A stretch of DNA of 64,000 nt from an uncultured Erythrobacter sp. (GTDB taxonomy: Bacteria; Pseudomonadota; Alphaproteobacteria; Sphingomonadales; Sphingomonadaceae). The position numbers were made by a program, and so were the translations under genes. The stretch covers positions 372,001 through 436,000 of the forward strand of contig CANLVN010000003.1 in the NCBI GenBank assembly GCA_947494705.1, given 5' to 3'. Of the stretch, positions 16,480 through 25,353 are shown one piece after another. How positions within the stretch are numbered: position 1 is the first letter of the stretch; each line of letters begins with the position of its first letter. The notes beneath the pieces are model-generated. The model was not told where the DNA came from. It worked only from the letters and a program-made list of their open reading frames with translations, and ran no database searches.

Positions 16480-17151
16480 TCAGAAGGAGAAGTCGAGCTC
16501 GAACAGCGGTGCGTGGCTCACCTTGTCCGGGCGATTGTCGCGCAGGCTCTGGGCGCGCAGATATTTTACGCCCAGCGTGAAATTGCCGCTGAAATCGTAG
16601 GTGAAGCCAACGCGCGTCTCGACACCGGTAAGGCCGGTCGAACCGCCATCGCTGGTTGCGCGAGCCGTGTAGAACAGCTCACCATCGGCCGAGGCCGTAA
16701 GCGCGTCGTTCAATGGAACGCGCACACCCACGCGCGGGCGGATGCGAAAGCCCATCCGGCCGCCATTGCTCTCGATGAAGCGCTCTTCCAGTCTCAGGCG
16801 AGCGCGCAGGATTCCCTGTTTCGCACCGATCTGCTGGATGACGCGGACCTCGTCGTCACCCTCGTCGTTGATCCGATATTCCGCCGCTCCCGAAAGCGTG
16901 AAGTTGTCGGCAATCTTCTGATGAACCCAGCCACGGGCGTAGTAGGTGTCTGCGCGACCGCGCGACTGGTCGCGAAAACGCTGTGCGGTCTGCAACTCCA
17001 CCGATGTGTCGTCATCGATGTCGGTCGCGAAAGACGGACCGAACCAGATCTCCCCGTCCTCATCTGCTGCAAGAGCGGGCTGGGCAACAAGGATCGAGGC
17101 GCCGACGAACAGAACGGCCAGATTTCGAAATGCGGTCAAGACAGGTTCCAT
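16480..17151 (-). CDS. DUF2490 outer-membrane-like protein
   Basis: A signal peptide (about residues 1-28, ending AQPALAA) leads into a beta-strand-rich sequence of alternating polar and hydrophobic residues ending in Phe (FELDFSF), typical of outer-membrane barrels and consistent with DUF2490. Charged repeats such as FRDQSRGRADTYYARGW and RLRLEERFI fit strand-turn elements. The length is 223 aa. The start is ATG 17151; the TTG at 17169 is less likely. It converges on the DUF4197 gene with a 10-bp gap. No substrate or partner is evident. Confidence 0.75.
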   Translation of the reverse strand: MEPVLTAFRNLAVLFVGASILVAQPALAADEDGEIWFGPSFATDIDDDTSVELQTAQRFRDQSRGRADTYYARGWVHQKIADNFTLSGAAEYRINDEGDDEVRVIQQIGAKQGILRARLRLEERFIESNGGRMGFRIRPRVGVRVPLNDALTASADGELFYTARATSDGGSTGLTGVETRVGFTYDFSGNFTLGVKYLRAQSLRDNRPDKVSHAPLFELDFSF

Positions 17152-17243
17152 TCGCGTGATTTTCGTCAATGATTCGAAGATTGCGACCCCCGTATGACCA
17201 AAGTGTGACCGGTAAGAGACGCGCAGGTTGCACTTTTGTTACC

Positions 17244-17272
17244 TTGCACAACTGTGCACATCGCGTGATAGC
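17244..17272 (+). promoter_or_regulatory. Possible promoter with overlapping palindrome before fsa
   Basis: TTGCAC-N17-GATAGC (17244-17272) is a weak sigma70-like pair, and the palindrome TGCACA-ac-TGTGCA (17245-17258) overlaps its -35 side. TTGCAC also occurs at 17228. The arrangement resembles a repressor-controlled promoter for fsa, but neither match is strong. The rest of 17152-17370 has no gene. Confidence 0.3.
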
Positions 17273-17370
17273 ACGCCGCCTCGTCCTAGCCCGGTGGCTA
17301 GCCAGTCCTTTCGCCTTGTGCCAATCACAAACGACGATTCGACCGCGCCCAAACCAGGAGCCTCGCAGCC

Positions 17371-18024
17371 ATGAAATTCTTCGCCGACACCGCCGAAATC
17401 GAACCGATCAAGGAGCTTGCCGCGACCGGACTGCTCGATGGCGTGACCACCAATCCTTCGCTGATCCACAAGTCGGGCCGCGATTTCATGGAGGTGACGA
17501 AGGAAATTTGCGGAATCGTCGATGGCCCCGTGTCGGCAGAAGTGGTCGCGCTGGACCATGAAACGATGATGAAAGAGGCCGAGGTCCTGCGAAAGATCGC
17601 GGACAATGTCTGCATCAAGGTGCCGCTGACGATCGACGGGCTGAAGACCTGCAAGGCGCTGACCGACGATGGCACTATGGTCAACGTGACCCTGTGCTTC
17701 TCGGCCAACCAGGCGCTGCTCGCGGCCAAGGCGGGGGCGACTTTCGTTTCGCCGTTCGTGGGACGGCATGACGACAACGGCTTCGACGGGATGGACCTGA
17801 TCCGCGATATCCGCCTGATCTACGACAACTACCTCTACGACACCGAAATCCTGGTCGCGAGCGTGCGGCACACGACCCATGTGCTCGAAAGCGCGAAGAT
17901 CGGTGCCGACGTGATGACCGCGCCGCCCAAGGTGATCATGGCTCTCGTCAACCACGTCCTCACCGACAAGGGGATCGAAGGATTCCTCAAGGACTGGAAG
18001 GCGACGGGACAATCGATCATCTGA
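17371..18024 (+). CDS. fsa: Fructose-6-phosphate aldolase / transaldolase (Tal, FSA subfamily)
   Basis: A small class I aldolase (217 aa) of the MipB/TalC group. These proteins act as transaldolases in the pentose phosphate pathway or as fructose-6-phosphate aldolases. The N-terminus [16 protein letters not shown] and [13 protein letters not shown] are signatures, and the Schiff-base lysine is K83 in [17 protein letters not shown] is the phosphate-site loop. An AGGAG ribosome site precedes the ATG. cobT follows after 17 bp, so the two are probably co-transcribed. Transaldolase activity is the more common role in this family. Confidence 0.92.
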   Translation: MKFFADTAEIEPIKELAATGLLDGVTTNPSLIHKSGRDFMEVTKEICGIVDGPVSAEVVALDHETMMKEAEVLRKIADNVCIKVPLTIDGLKTCKALTDDGTMVNVTLCFSANQALLAAKAGATFVSPFVGRHDDNGFDGMDLIRDIRLIYDNYLYDTEILVASVRHTTHVLESAKIGADVMTAPPKVIMALVNHVLTDKGIEGFLKDWKATGQSII

Positions 18025-18041
18025 TCCCTATCTGAGCGCGC

Positions 18042-19880
18042 ATGGCTGAAGAATCTCCTCTCGATCTGTTCAAGCAGGCCCTGACCGGCGCCAGCCGCGC
18101 CATCGCGAAAGATGGCGAGGTCGAAGTCGCGTGGAGCGCCGACGTGCCCGGTGCGAGCGGCAACCGTTTCCGCGTTCCGCTGCCGGGCCGCGACCTGCCT
18201 GCCGACCAGGTGACCGAGGCGCGCGGTTTCGCCGACTCGTTCGCCTTGAAGCTGCGCCACCACGATACCGGCCTTCACGCCCGCGGCGCGCCGCCTGAGC
18301 CGGTCGCGCGCGCCTGTTACGACGCCATCGAACAGGTCCGCTACGAAGCGCTGGGCGCGAACCGGTTCGACGGCATCAAGGCCAATCTCGACAGTGCGAC
18401 AGAACTGCGCATGGCGAGCGACCCCATTGCCCGCGCGCAGAACGCATCCGAAGTGCCGCTCCAGACCGCTCTATCGCTGATGCTGCGCGAGCAGTTGACC
18501 GGCGAGGCGATCCCCGAGCGCGCGCAGGCGGGCGTAGAACTGGTGCGCGAGGCGATCGAAAAGGCCGTGGGCACCGACATGAGCGGGCTCGCCGACCAGC
18601 TTTCCGATCAGCAGGAGTTCCAGAAACTCGCGCTCGACCTGCTGCGCGACCTCGACCTGACCCGACCCACGGACGAGCCCGACCCGACGGAGAACGACGA
18701 TTCCGACGAGGATGATGGCGAAGACGACGAGCAGACCGGCGACGAAGAGCGCGAAGGCGAAGCCGATCCGCAAAGTGCCGAGGCTGCCGGCGAAATGGCC
18801 GAAGGCGAGGGCGACGGCGAGGCCGACACCGAGATGTCGGGCGAAGACGAGATGGACGAAGGCGAACCGGGCGAGGAAGGCGACGCCTCCAACGCCCCCG
18901 TGCGCCCCAACCGTCCGCAAGCCGACATTCCCGATGGGCTCGATTACAAGGCTTTCACCACCCGTTTCGACGAGGAAGTCGAAGCGCCCGAACTGTGCGA
19001 TGCGGAAGAACTCGACCGGCTTCGCGCCTATCTCGACAGCCAGCTGACCGGATTGCAGGGCGTGGTGACGCGCCTCGCCAACCGCCTGCAACGCCGCCTG
19101 ATGGCGCAGCAGAACCGCAGCTGGGACTTCGACCAGGAAGAAGGCGTGCTGGATGCCGCACGCCTGTCCCGCGTGATCGTCTCGCCGGGAACCGCGCTGT
19201 CCTACAAGGTCGAACGCGACGTGGATTTCAAGGACACGATCGTCACGCTGCTGATCGACAATTCCGGCTCGATGCGCGGACGGCCCATTTCCATCGCCGC
19301 GATCAGCGCGGATATCCTCGCGCGCACTCTGGAGCGGTGCGGGGTCAAGACCGAGATTCTCGGCTTCACCACCCGCGCGTGGAAGGGCGGGCAGGCGCGC
19401 GAAGCATGGCTGGCCGACGGCAAGCCGCAGGGGCCAGGGCGTCTCAACGACCTGCGCCACATCATCTACAAACAGGCGGACGAACCCTGGCGCCGGGCGC
19501 GCCGCAATCTCGGCCTGATGATGCGCGAGGGGCTGCTCAAGGAAAACATCGACGGCGAGGCGCTCCTATGGGCGCACAGCCGCCTGATCTACCGCCCCGA
19601 AGAACGCCGCATCCTGATGGTCATCAGTGACGGCGCGCCGGTGGACGACAGCACCTTGAGCGTGAACTCGGCAGGCTATCTCGAAGCCCACCTGCGCGGC
19701 GTGATCGACTGGATCGAGAAGGTGTCACCCGTCCAACTGGTCGCCATCGGCATCGGCCACGACGTGACGCGGTACTATCGCCGCGCGGTCACGATCATGG
19801 ATGTCGAGCAACTGGGCGGTACGATCATGGAACAGCTTGCGGAATTGTTCGAGGATGAGAAGGGCAAGGGGCGGCGGTGA
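18042..19880 (+). CDS. cobT: Cobaltochelatase subunit CobT
   Basis: CobT forms, with CobS and CobN, the ATP-dependent chelatase that puts cobalt into hydrogenobyrinate a,c-diamide in aerobic cobalamin synthesis. The protein (612 aa) has the CobT N-terminal domain, a very acidic low-complexity linker around residues 208-290 rich in Asp, Glu and Gly, and a C-terminal von Willebrand A domain whose MIDAS starts near residue 405 (DNSGSMRG). All three are family features. cobS, usually the gene before it, is absent here; fsa takes its place. BchE encoded 15 kb away needs cobalamin, a functional but not positional link. Confidence 0.93.
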   Translation: MAEESPLDLFKQALTGASRAIAKDGEVEVAWSADVPGASGNRFRVPLPGRDLPADQVTEARGFADSFALKLRHHDTGLHARGAPPEPVARACYDAIEQVRYEALGANRFDGIKANLDSATELRMASDPIARAQNASEVPLQTALSLMLREQLTGEAIPERAQAGVELVREAIEKAVGTDMSGLADQLSDQQEFQKLALDLLRDLDLTRPTDEPDPTENDDSDEDDGEDDEQTGDEEREGEADPQSAEAAGEMAEGEGDGEADTEMSGEDEMDEGEPGEEGDASNAPVRPNRPQADIPDGLDYKAFTTRFDEEVEAPELCDAEELDRLRAYLDSQLTGLQGVVTRLANRLQRRLMAQQNRSWDFDQEEGVLDAARLSRVIVSPGTALSYKVERDVDFKDTIVTLLIDNSGSMRGRPISIAAISADILARTLERCGVKTEILGFTTRAWKGGQAREAWLADGKPQGPGRLNDLRHIIYKQADEPWRRARRNLGLMMREGLLKENIDGEALLWAHSRLIYRPEERRILMVISDGAPVDDSTLSVNSAGYLEAHLRGVIDWIEKVSPVQLVAIGIGHDVTRYYRRAVTIMDVEQLGGTIMEQLAELFEDEKGKGRR

Positions 19881-20015
19881 GCTTTACCGTCACGCACAGG
19901 TGCCTTGTCGGACCCGAGTAGCCGTCGCTGATCGGAGATTGTCGGGACAATTGAAGTGCCGCAATCCTTCCCTGATCGAGCGAAAAATGTTTCGGCGCGC
20001 AGCACGCAAATTCTG

Positions 20016-20044
20016 TTGACGTCTTTTGAGAACAGGCAGATATC
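20016..20044 (+). promoter_or_regulatory. Putative sigma70-type promoter
   Basis: TTGACG-N17-GATATC has a good -35 (5/6) and a fair -10 with ideal spacing, in the 210-bp gap after cobT. It would start transcripts near 20050, just before the exported-protein gene. The rest of 19881-20090 shows no gene. Confidence 0.45.
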
Positions 20045-20090
20045 TCGGCCCGGTTAATCTCAAGGGGTTGAGGCGCTGATAGCTCTTACA

Positions 20091-20807
20091 TTGGCGTTGC
20101 TGGTGCAAGCTGCACCGCAAGGCGATTTCGAAGCGGCCGATGCCGCCCCTATGCAGACTGAAGAGACTGCTTCCGATGCAATCGTGGACGGCGATGCGGT
20201 GCTCGATGCGCCTGAAGAAGCCGATCCGTCCGAGCTTTCCTCGCAACCCGCCGAGATGCTGGTGCCCAAGGGCCACCAGATCCTCATTTCGGTCGAGGGG
20301 CAGGTTGGCTCCAAGATCAGCCAGGCCAAGGATTTCTTCCCGATCAGGCTCGCCGCACCCGTCGTCATCAACGATGTCGAAGTGTTGCCCGCAGGGTTGG
20401 TGGGCGAGGGCCAGGTGATCCATGCCGCCAAAGGCGGGTTTGCCGGAAGCGCAGGCGAATTGCTGTTGGCCGCCCGCTATCTCATGCATGGCGACCGCAG
20501 GATCGATTTGCGCAGCTTCAAATTCATCGCGGAAGGCGACGAGATTCCGGTCAAGGGCAAAGACAATTCCGACGCCGTGATCGCAACGGCCGCGATTCTC
20601 GGTCCGGTCGGGTTCCTGATCGGCGGCGGCAATACGACGATCGAACCGGGAACGGTTGCGACTGCGAAATTCCGCAATGATGAGGTTTTCGAAGTTGGCG
20701 CTGGGGCATCCGCCGCAGCGGATAAAGAGATCGCCGCAGGCGAGGATCGCTCTGAGGTCGATGGAGAGGCTGATGATGGCGAAGCGTCCATCGAAGCCAT
20801 TGATTGA
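20091..20807 (+). CDS. Exported hypothetical protein with unusual start codon
   Basis: A protein of about 240 aa with an acidic, low-complexity region (residues 15-55), a central segment LVPKGHQILISVEGQV followed by alternating beta strands, a hydrophobic glycine-rich stretch (IATAAILGPVGFLIGGG) and an acidic tail. No family recognised. There is no ATG near the N-terminus: TTG 20091 is given here, but the hydrophobic export signal (LIALTLALLVQAAP) begins upstream, so a CTG at 20076, eight bases after AAGGGG, may be the true start. The DUF2846 gene follows after 13 bp with a similar exported product, so the pair is probably one operon. Confidence 0.7.
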   Translation: MALLVQAAPQGDFEAADAAPMQTEETASDAIVDGDAVLDAPEEADPSELSSQPAEMLVPKGHQILISVEGQVGSKISQAKDFFPIRLAAPVVINDVEVLPAGLVGEGQVIHAAKGGFAGSAGELLLAARYLMHGDRRIDLRSFKFIAEGDEIPVKGKDNSDAVIATAAILGPVGFLIGGGNTTIEPGTVATAKFRNDEVFEVGAGASAAADKEIAAGEDRSEVDGEADDGEASIEAID

Positions 20808-20820
20808 AAAGGTACGGATA

Positions 20821-21336
20821 ATGAAAAGGGTTTTTGCAGCATTGGCGCTCTCGGCCGCCGCACCAGTGGCGATGATCGCCACCGCTCCGGTCGCCATGGC
20901 GCAGGCGGATGACGAAGAGTATCAGATCCCGGCACCGCCCGAAGGCATGGGGCAAATCATTTTTTATCGCACGGGCGGTCTCGCCGGTGCAGCGCTGGGT
21001 TGCGCGGTGTTCAATGTCGGTGAGGAAGACAAGCTCAGTTCGCTGGCTTCGGGCCGGTATTTCGTGCTTCAGTCGGAGCCGGGTGAGCGCAATTTCACCG
21101 TCAAGTCGCTCGAGACCAAGGACGCGCTCACGCTCGAAGTCGAAGAGGGTGAAACGCAGTTCGTGCGGTGCAAGATCAAGGCAGGTTTCCTCGCGGGCCG
21201 CGCCAACATTTCGCCGAGCACGGAAAAAGAGTTCCGCAATAAGTACAAGTCGCCCAAGCTGGTCGATGCCAACGACATGGCCGCTGAAGTGGCAGCGATG
21301 AACTATGCCGAAACGTCCCCCGCTTCTGGAGGATAA
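20821..21336 (+). CDS. DUF2846-like exported protein
   Basis: A 171-aa protein with a clear signal peptide (residues 1-28, ending VAMAQA) and a PPEGMGQIIFYRTGG motif typical of DUF2846, a family of small exported proteins of unknown function. The mature chain has two Cys (GCAVF and VRCKI). ATG 20821 is chosen because it begins the signal peptide; the frame is open for 55 codons further up, inside the preceding gene. A strong rho-independent terminator follows at 21391, ending the two-gene unit. Confidence 0.75.
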   Translation: MKRVFAALALSAAAPVAMIATAPVAMAQADDEEYQIPAPPEGMGQIIFYRTGGLAGAALGCAVFNVGEEDKLSSLASGRYFVLQSEPGERNFTVKSLETKDALTLEVEEGETQFVRCKIKAGFLAGRANISPSTEKEFRNKYKSPKLVDANDMAAEVAAMNYAETSPASGG

Positions 21337-21390
21337 CCTGCGGCCACCGGGCAGCGGCTAGCCCGGCTGCACTGGTGAAAAGAGCGATTG

Positions 21391-21438
21391 GGTTGGACGA
21401 CGGGTTCTTTCTTGATACCCGGCGTCCAACCTTTTTTT
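21391..21438 (+). terminator. Rho-independent terminator
   Basis: A 15-bp stem with one mismatch (GGTTGGACGACGGGT / ACCCGGCGTCCAACC), an 11-nt loop and a run of seven T. It lies 55 bp after the DUF2846 stop and 33 bp before the nitroreductase start, and is the clearest terminator in the window. Confidence 0.9.
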
Positions 21439-21471
21439 ATTTTTATCGTCAGCCCAACCGAGGTTCGCAAA

Positions 21472-22134
21472 ATGAACGTAACCGAAGCCGTCACCACCCG
21501 CCGCTCGATCCGCGAGTTCCTCGACAAGCCGGTTGATCTCGAGACCATTCAGCGTGTCATGGACAAGGCCCGGTGGGCAGCTTCGGGGTGCAATTACCAG
21601 CCATGGGAAGCCTCCATCGTCACGGGCGAGCCGCTGAAGGAGCTTCAGGCCAAGATCACCTCAACGCCGCCGCAGGAACTCGAATATGACTGGGATGCGC
21701 CCAAGCAGGAGGAGGCTTACAAGGAGCGGCTCTACGGCATTTCGAAAGGCATGTTCGACGCGCTCGGCATTGCGCGCGACGATGGCGAGGCGCGGATGAA
21801 GGCGATGGGGCGCAACGCCACCAGCTTCGATGCGCCGGCGGTGATGTTCGTATACTTCCCCCGCTTCATGAAAGCGCCGCAATGGTCGGACACGGGGATG
21901 TGGCTGCAGACGGTCGCGCTGCTGCTGCGCGAGGAGGGACTGGATAGCTGCTACCAGGAATTCATGGCGTTCTATGCCAACGTCATCCGCGACTTCCTCG
22001 GCCTCGATCACGAACGCTACATGTTCTTTTGCGGCATGGCGATCGGCTATCGCGACCCGGATGCCCCGGTGAACAATTTCGAGCGTGAGCGCGTGCCTCT
22101 CGACGAGCATGTAAAGTTTCTGGGCTTCGACTGA
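21472..22134 (+). CDS. Nitroreductase family protein
   Basis: An FMN-dependent oxidoreductase of the nitroreductase superfamily, 220 aa. The N-terminus VTEAVTTRRSIREFLDKPV is the FMN-phosphate site, and RWAASGCNYQPWEASIV the conserved NTQPW-like region; GLDSCYQEFMAFY and MFFCGMAIGYRDPDAPVN close the fold. Substrate (nitroaromatic, quinone or other) is unknown. I start at ATG 21472, since the frame upstream spans the terminator. The gene converges on the DUF998 gene. Confidence 0.88.
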   Translation: MNVTEAVTTRRSIREFLDKPVDLETIQRVMDKARWAASGCNYQPWEASIVTGEPLKELQAKITSTPPQELEYDWDAPKQEEAYKERLYGISKGMFDALGIARDDGEARMKAMGRNATSFDAPAVMFVYFPRFMKAPQWSDTGMWLQTVALLLREEGLDSCYQEFMAFYANVIRDFLGLDHERYMFFCGMAIGYRDPDAPVNNFERERVPLDEHVKFLGFD

Positions 22135-22137
22135 GCC

Positions 22138-22845
22138 CTAGTCGCGCTGGTCCTCGCTGACCTGCCGGACGATGTCGGGGTCGTCCCAGATCATCACGCC
22201 CATGGTGATGAACCAGAGCAGCTTCATCCCTGCGAGCGCGCGCTCATAGAGGCCATCCCACGCGGTCGGGACGAAAAACAGCGCCGGGCCCAGGATGGCC
22301 CACGCCAATCCGCCTGCATACAATGCGATGCCCAGCTTGCGGTTGATCTCCCAGAACTGCCCCGCAGTGAGCAGCACCGTGAGCGGGAAGGCGATACCCA
22401 GAACGTAGACCAGCCGATAATGGATCACCGGGCCGTCTCCGGTCGTATAGGCTTCGTATCCCGCGATCAGGGTTACGCAAATCGCCACCACCACGAGCAG
22501 TGCCGATCCGATCTTCCAGTCCAGCCGGTCGATCCGCCAGCGCAGCAGGCCATACGTGGTCGCCAGCACCGCAGCGACGAAGGAGTAAAGCCCCACATCG
22601 GCAATCTCGTCGACCACGGTGTTCTGGCTGTTCGCGGCAAGGTCGCTGATCGTGTCGCGGACCATGCCCACCCGCTCGGTCAGGCCGAGGCCGATCATGT
22701 CCATGGCAATCGCGATCAGGCAGCCCGCAATCGCGATACCCCCGATGATCCGCGATTGCGTATCGGTGCCGCTGTCGGTGCTGATATGTCCCTCCTGTTG
22801 CGCGCTTCGCTCGATTGTCGCATGGGCGCATCCATGGCCGATCAA
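22138..22845 (-). CDS. DUF998 family membrane protein, start uncertain
   Basis: An integral membrane protein of about 215-235 aa with five or six hydrophobic spans (IIGGIAIAGCLIAIAMDMIG is the first), consistent with DUF998; function unknown. There is no ATG or GTG before residue 50. TTG 22845 is given, but it overlaps the opposite-strand cysS start by 12 bp. A perfect AGGAGG lies at 22796-22791, and the in-frame codon at the right spacing is ATC 22785, so initiation at a rare ATC is worth considering. It diverges from cysS. Confidence 0.7.
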   Translation of the reverse strand: MIGHGCAHATIERSAQQEGHISTDSGTDTQSRIIGGIAIAGCLIAIAMDMIGLGLTERVGMVRDTISDLAANSQNTVVDEIADVGLYSFVAAVLATTYGLLRWRIDRLDWKIGSALLVVVAICVTLIAGYEAYTTGDGPVIHYRLVYVLGIAFPLTVLLTAGQFWEINRKLGIALYAGGLAWAILGPALFFVPTAWDGLYERALAGMKLLWFITMGVMIWDDPDIVRQVSEDQRD

Positions 22846-24282
22846 CCGCTAAAGCTCTTCAACTCTCTCAACCGCCAGATGGAGGTGTTCGTTCCGGTCC
22901 ATCCGGGCGAGGCGCGGGTCTATACGTGCGGACCGACGGTCTATAACTATCAGCATATCGGCAATATGCGTGCCTATGTCTTTGCCGATACGCTGGGCCG
23001 CGCCCTGCAATTCAAGGGTTACAAGCTCACCCATGTCGTCAACATCACCGATGTTGGCCATCTGACCTCTGACGCCGATGAGGGCGAGGACAAGATGGAA
23101 AAGATGGCGAGCCGGCAGGGCAAGTCGGCATGGGACATTGCGAAGTTCTATCAGGAAGATTTCGAGCGCGACCTGACGCGGCTCAACGTCCAGCCAAAGC
23201 AGCACCCGCGCGCTACCGAATATGTCGATGCGATGATCGAGTGGGGTAAGCAAATGGCGGACAAGCACTGCTACGAACTCGAAAGCGGCCTCTATTTCGA
23301 CGTTTCCACGGTTGAGGATTATGGCCGTCTCGCGCGTGCCGTCACCGACGACGGGGAAGGCCGGATCGATACCGTCGAAGGCAAGCGCAACGCAGCCGAC
23401 TTCGCGATCTGGCGCAAGACCCCGGCGGGCGAGACGCGGCAGATGGAATGGGACAGTCCGTGGGGGAAGGGCGCGCCGGGCTGGCATCTTGAATGCTCGG
23501 TCATGGGTGAGAAGCTGCTCGGCTTCCCCTTTGACATCCACACCGGCGGCATCGACCACCGCGAAATCCACCACCCCAACGAAATCGCGCAGAACCAGGC
23601 GTTCTGCGAATGTGGCGGGCTATCCGAGGCGACGAATTCGGGCGCGAAGATCTGGATGCACAATAACTTCCTCGTCGAACGCTCGGGGAAGATGAGCAAA
23701 TCGTCTGGCGAGTTCCTGCGCCTGCAATTGCTGGTCGACAAGGGCTTCCACCCGCTCGCCTACCGCATGATGTGCCTGCAGGCGCATTACCGCAGCGAGC
23801 TGGAGTTCAGCTGGGAAGGGCTGGAAGCGGCGCTCACGCGGTTGAAGCGGATGGTGATGGCAGCCGAACGTCTAAGCGACGCCGAGAGCCAGCCGATGGC
23901 AGAGCACCCCAAGTTCAAACCAGCGCTCGACAAATTCGAGGAAGCGATCTCGGACGACCTCAATACGCCTATTGCGCTTACCGCGCTGGAAGACGCGATG
24001 GCGACCAAGAAGGTCGATGCCGGGATAAAGCGCGCAGTGGTCGAGCATATGGACGCAGTTCTTGGGCTGGGCCTGTTCGACCTGACCCGCGAGGCGCTGC
24101 GTATCCGCCCGGAGAATGCGAAGATCACCGAGGCCGAAATCGAAGAAGCTCTTACCCGCCGCAAGGCCGCGCGTGCCGAAAAGGACTTTGCCACCAGCGA
24201 CGCAATCCGCGACGAGCTCACAGCGAAGGGTGTCGATGTGATGGACGGCGACCCGCTGGGCTGGGAGTGGAAGCTCGGATAA
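22834..24282 (+). CDS. cysS: Cysteinyl-tRNA synthetase
   Basis: Class I aminoacyl-tRNA synthetase charging tRNA-Cys. The HIGH-type motif is HIGN at 41-44, the zinc-binding Cys is C32 in YTCGPTVYNY, and KMSKS lies at about 286-290. The length of 482 aa fits. The start is ATG 22834 (MADQPLKLFNS), matching the usual N-terminus; ATG 22822 is the alternative. The hydroxyacid dehydrogenase gene follows after 17 bp, probably co-transcribed. Confidence 0.95.
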   Translation: MADQPLKLFNSLNRQMEVFVPVHPGEARVYTCGPTVYNYQHIGNMRAYVFADTLGRALQFKGYKLTHVVNITDVGHLTSDADEGEDKMEKMASRQGKSAWDIAKFYQEDFERDLTRLNVQPKQHPRATEYVDAMIEWGKQMADKHCYELESGLYFDVSTVEDYGRLARAVTDDGEGRIDTVEGKRNAADFAIWRKTPAGETRQMEWDSPWGKGAPGWHLECSVMGEKLLGFPFDIHTGGIDHREIHHPNEIAQNQAFCECGGLSEATNSGAKIWMHNNFLVERSGKMSKSSGEFLRLQLLVDKGFHPLAYRMMCLQAHYRSELEFSWEGLEAALTRLKRMVMAAERLSDAESQPMAEHPKFKPALDKFEEAISDDLNTPIALTALEDAMATKKVDAGIKRAVVEHMDAVLGLGLFDLTREALRIRPENAKITEAEIEEALTRRKAARAEKDFATSDAIRDELTAKGVDVMDGDPLGWEWKLG

Positions 24283-24299
24283 TCGAGAGAGGACAACGC

Positions 24300-25238
24300 A
24301 TGACCACCCTGGCAATCTCCGGCCTGATCCGCCCGCTGCTGGAACAGCAACTGCCCAAAGACCTCGACGTGCGCTGGTTCATGTCGCCTGAAGAGGCGCA
24401 GGACGCTGTGAAGGGCGCGGAGATCGGCTGGTTCGACATGAACGACAAGGATGCGATGGTCGCGACCTTGCGCGCGGCGACCGATCTGAAATGGCTCAAC
24501 TCGATCTATGCCGGGCTGGACTTCCTGCCGATGGACGTGTTGATCGAGCGGGATATCACCGTCACCAATGGCGTCGGCATCAACGCCATTACCATCGCCG
24601 AATATGTCGTCATGGGGATGCTCAACATCGCCAAGGGGTATCGCGACGTGGTGCGGGCGCAGGACCGCAAGGAGTGGCTACAGGATAGTCCCGGCAAGCG
24701 CGAGCTGTCAGGATCAAAGGCGCTGCTGCTGGGCTATGGCGCGATCGGCAAGCTCGTCAAACCGCGTCTCGAAGCCTTCGATGTCGAAGTCACCGTCGTG
24801 CGCCGCTCGGGTGGTGACGGAGTGCTGGGCCCGGATGAATGGCGCGGAAAGCTGGGCGAATTCGACTGGGTGATCCTTGCCGTGCCTTCGACGCCCGAAA
24901 CCGATGGGATGATCGGCGCGGACGAACTTGCGACGATGAAATCCGACGCGGTGCTGGTCAACATCGCGCGCGGCGAAGTGGTCGACCAGCCCGCATTGGT
25001 CGAGGCGCTCCAGAGCAAGACCATCGGCGGCGGCTTCCTCGACGTGACCACGCCTGAGCCGCTGCCCGAGGACCACGTGCTTTGGACGCTCGACAACGCG
25101 CACATCTCGATGCACCTGTCGGGCCGCGCGCAGAACAAGATGTTCATCCGCAGCGCGACGCGTTTCCTCGACAATCTTGCGCGATACCAACGTGGTGAGC
25201 CGCTCTCCCCGATCTTCGATCCAAAGCTAGGTTACTGA
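24300..25238 (+). CDS. D-isomer-specific 2-hydroxyacid dehydrogenase family protein
   Basis: An NAD(P)-dependent oxidoreductase of the D-2-hydroxyacid dehydrogenase family, 312 aa. The nucleotide site is LLLGYGAIGKLVKPRL; the catalytic Arg lies in VNIARGEVVDQPALVEAL, and the acid-base His is probably the one in HISMHLSGR. The N-terminal substrate domain is divergent, so the substrate (glyoxylate, phosphoglycerate-like or other) is unclear. The start is ATG 24300, behind AGAGAGGA. It sits between cysS and the acetolactate-synthase-like gene. Confidence 0.85.
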   Translation: MTTLAISGLIRPLLEQQLPKDLDVRWFMSPEEAQDAVKGAEIGWFDMNDKDAMVATLRAATDLKWLNSIYAGLDFLPMDVLIERDITVTNGVGINAITIAEYVVMGMLNIAKGYRDVVRAQDRKEWLQDSPGKRELSGSKALLLGYGAIGKLVKPRLEAFDVEVTVVRRSGGDGVLGPDEWRGKLGEFDWVILAVPSTPETDGMIGADELATMKSDAVLVNIARGEVVDQPALVEALQSKTIGGGFLDVTTPEPLPEDHVLWTLDNAHISMHLSGRAQNKMFIRSATRFLDNLARYQRGEPLSPIFDPKLGY

Positions 25239-25353
25239 GGCGCCTTTCGATTTTTTGCACCTTCGTGCTTGGATTCTGGCGCATTCCTGCAATACTCGCC
25301 GGGCAAGGGGTAGCATGACGCGCTAACAGTTCGCGCATTTGGGGGGCATTCAC

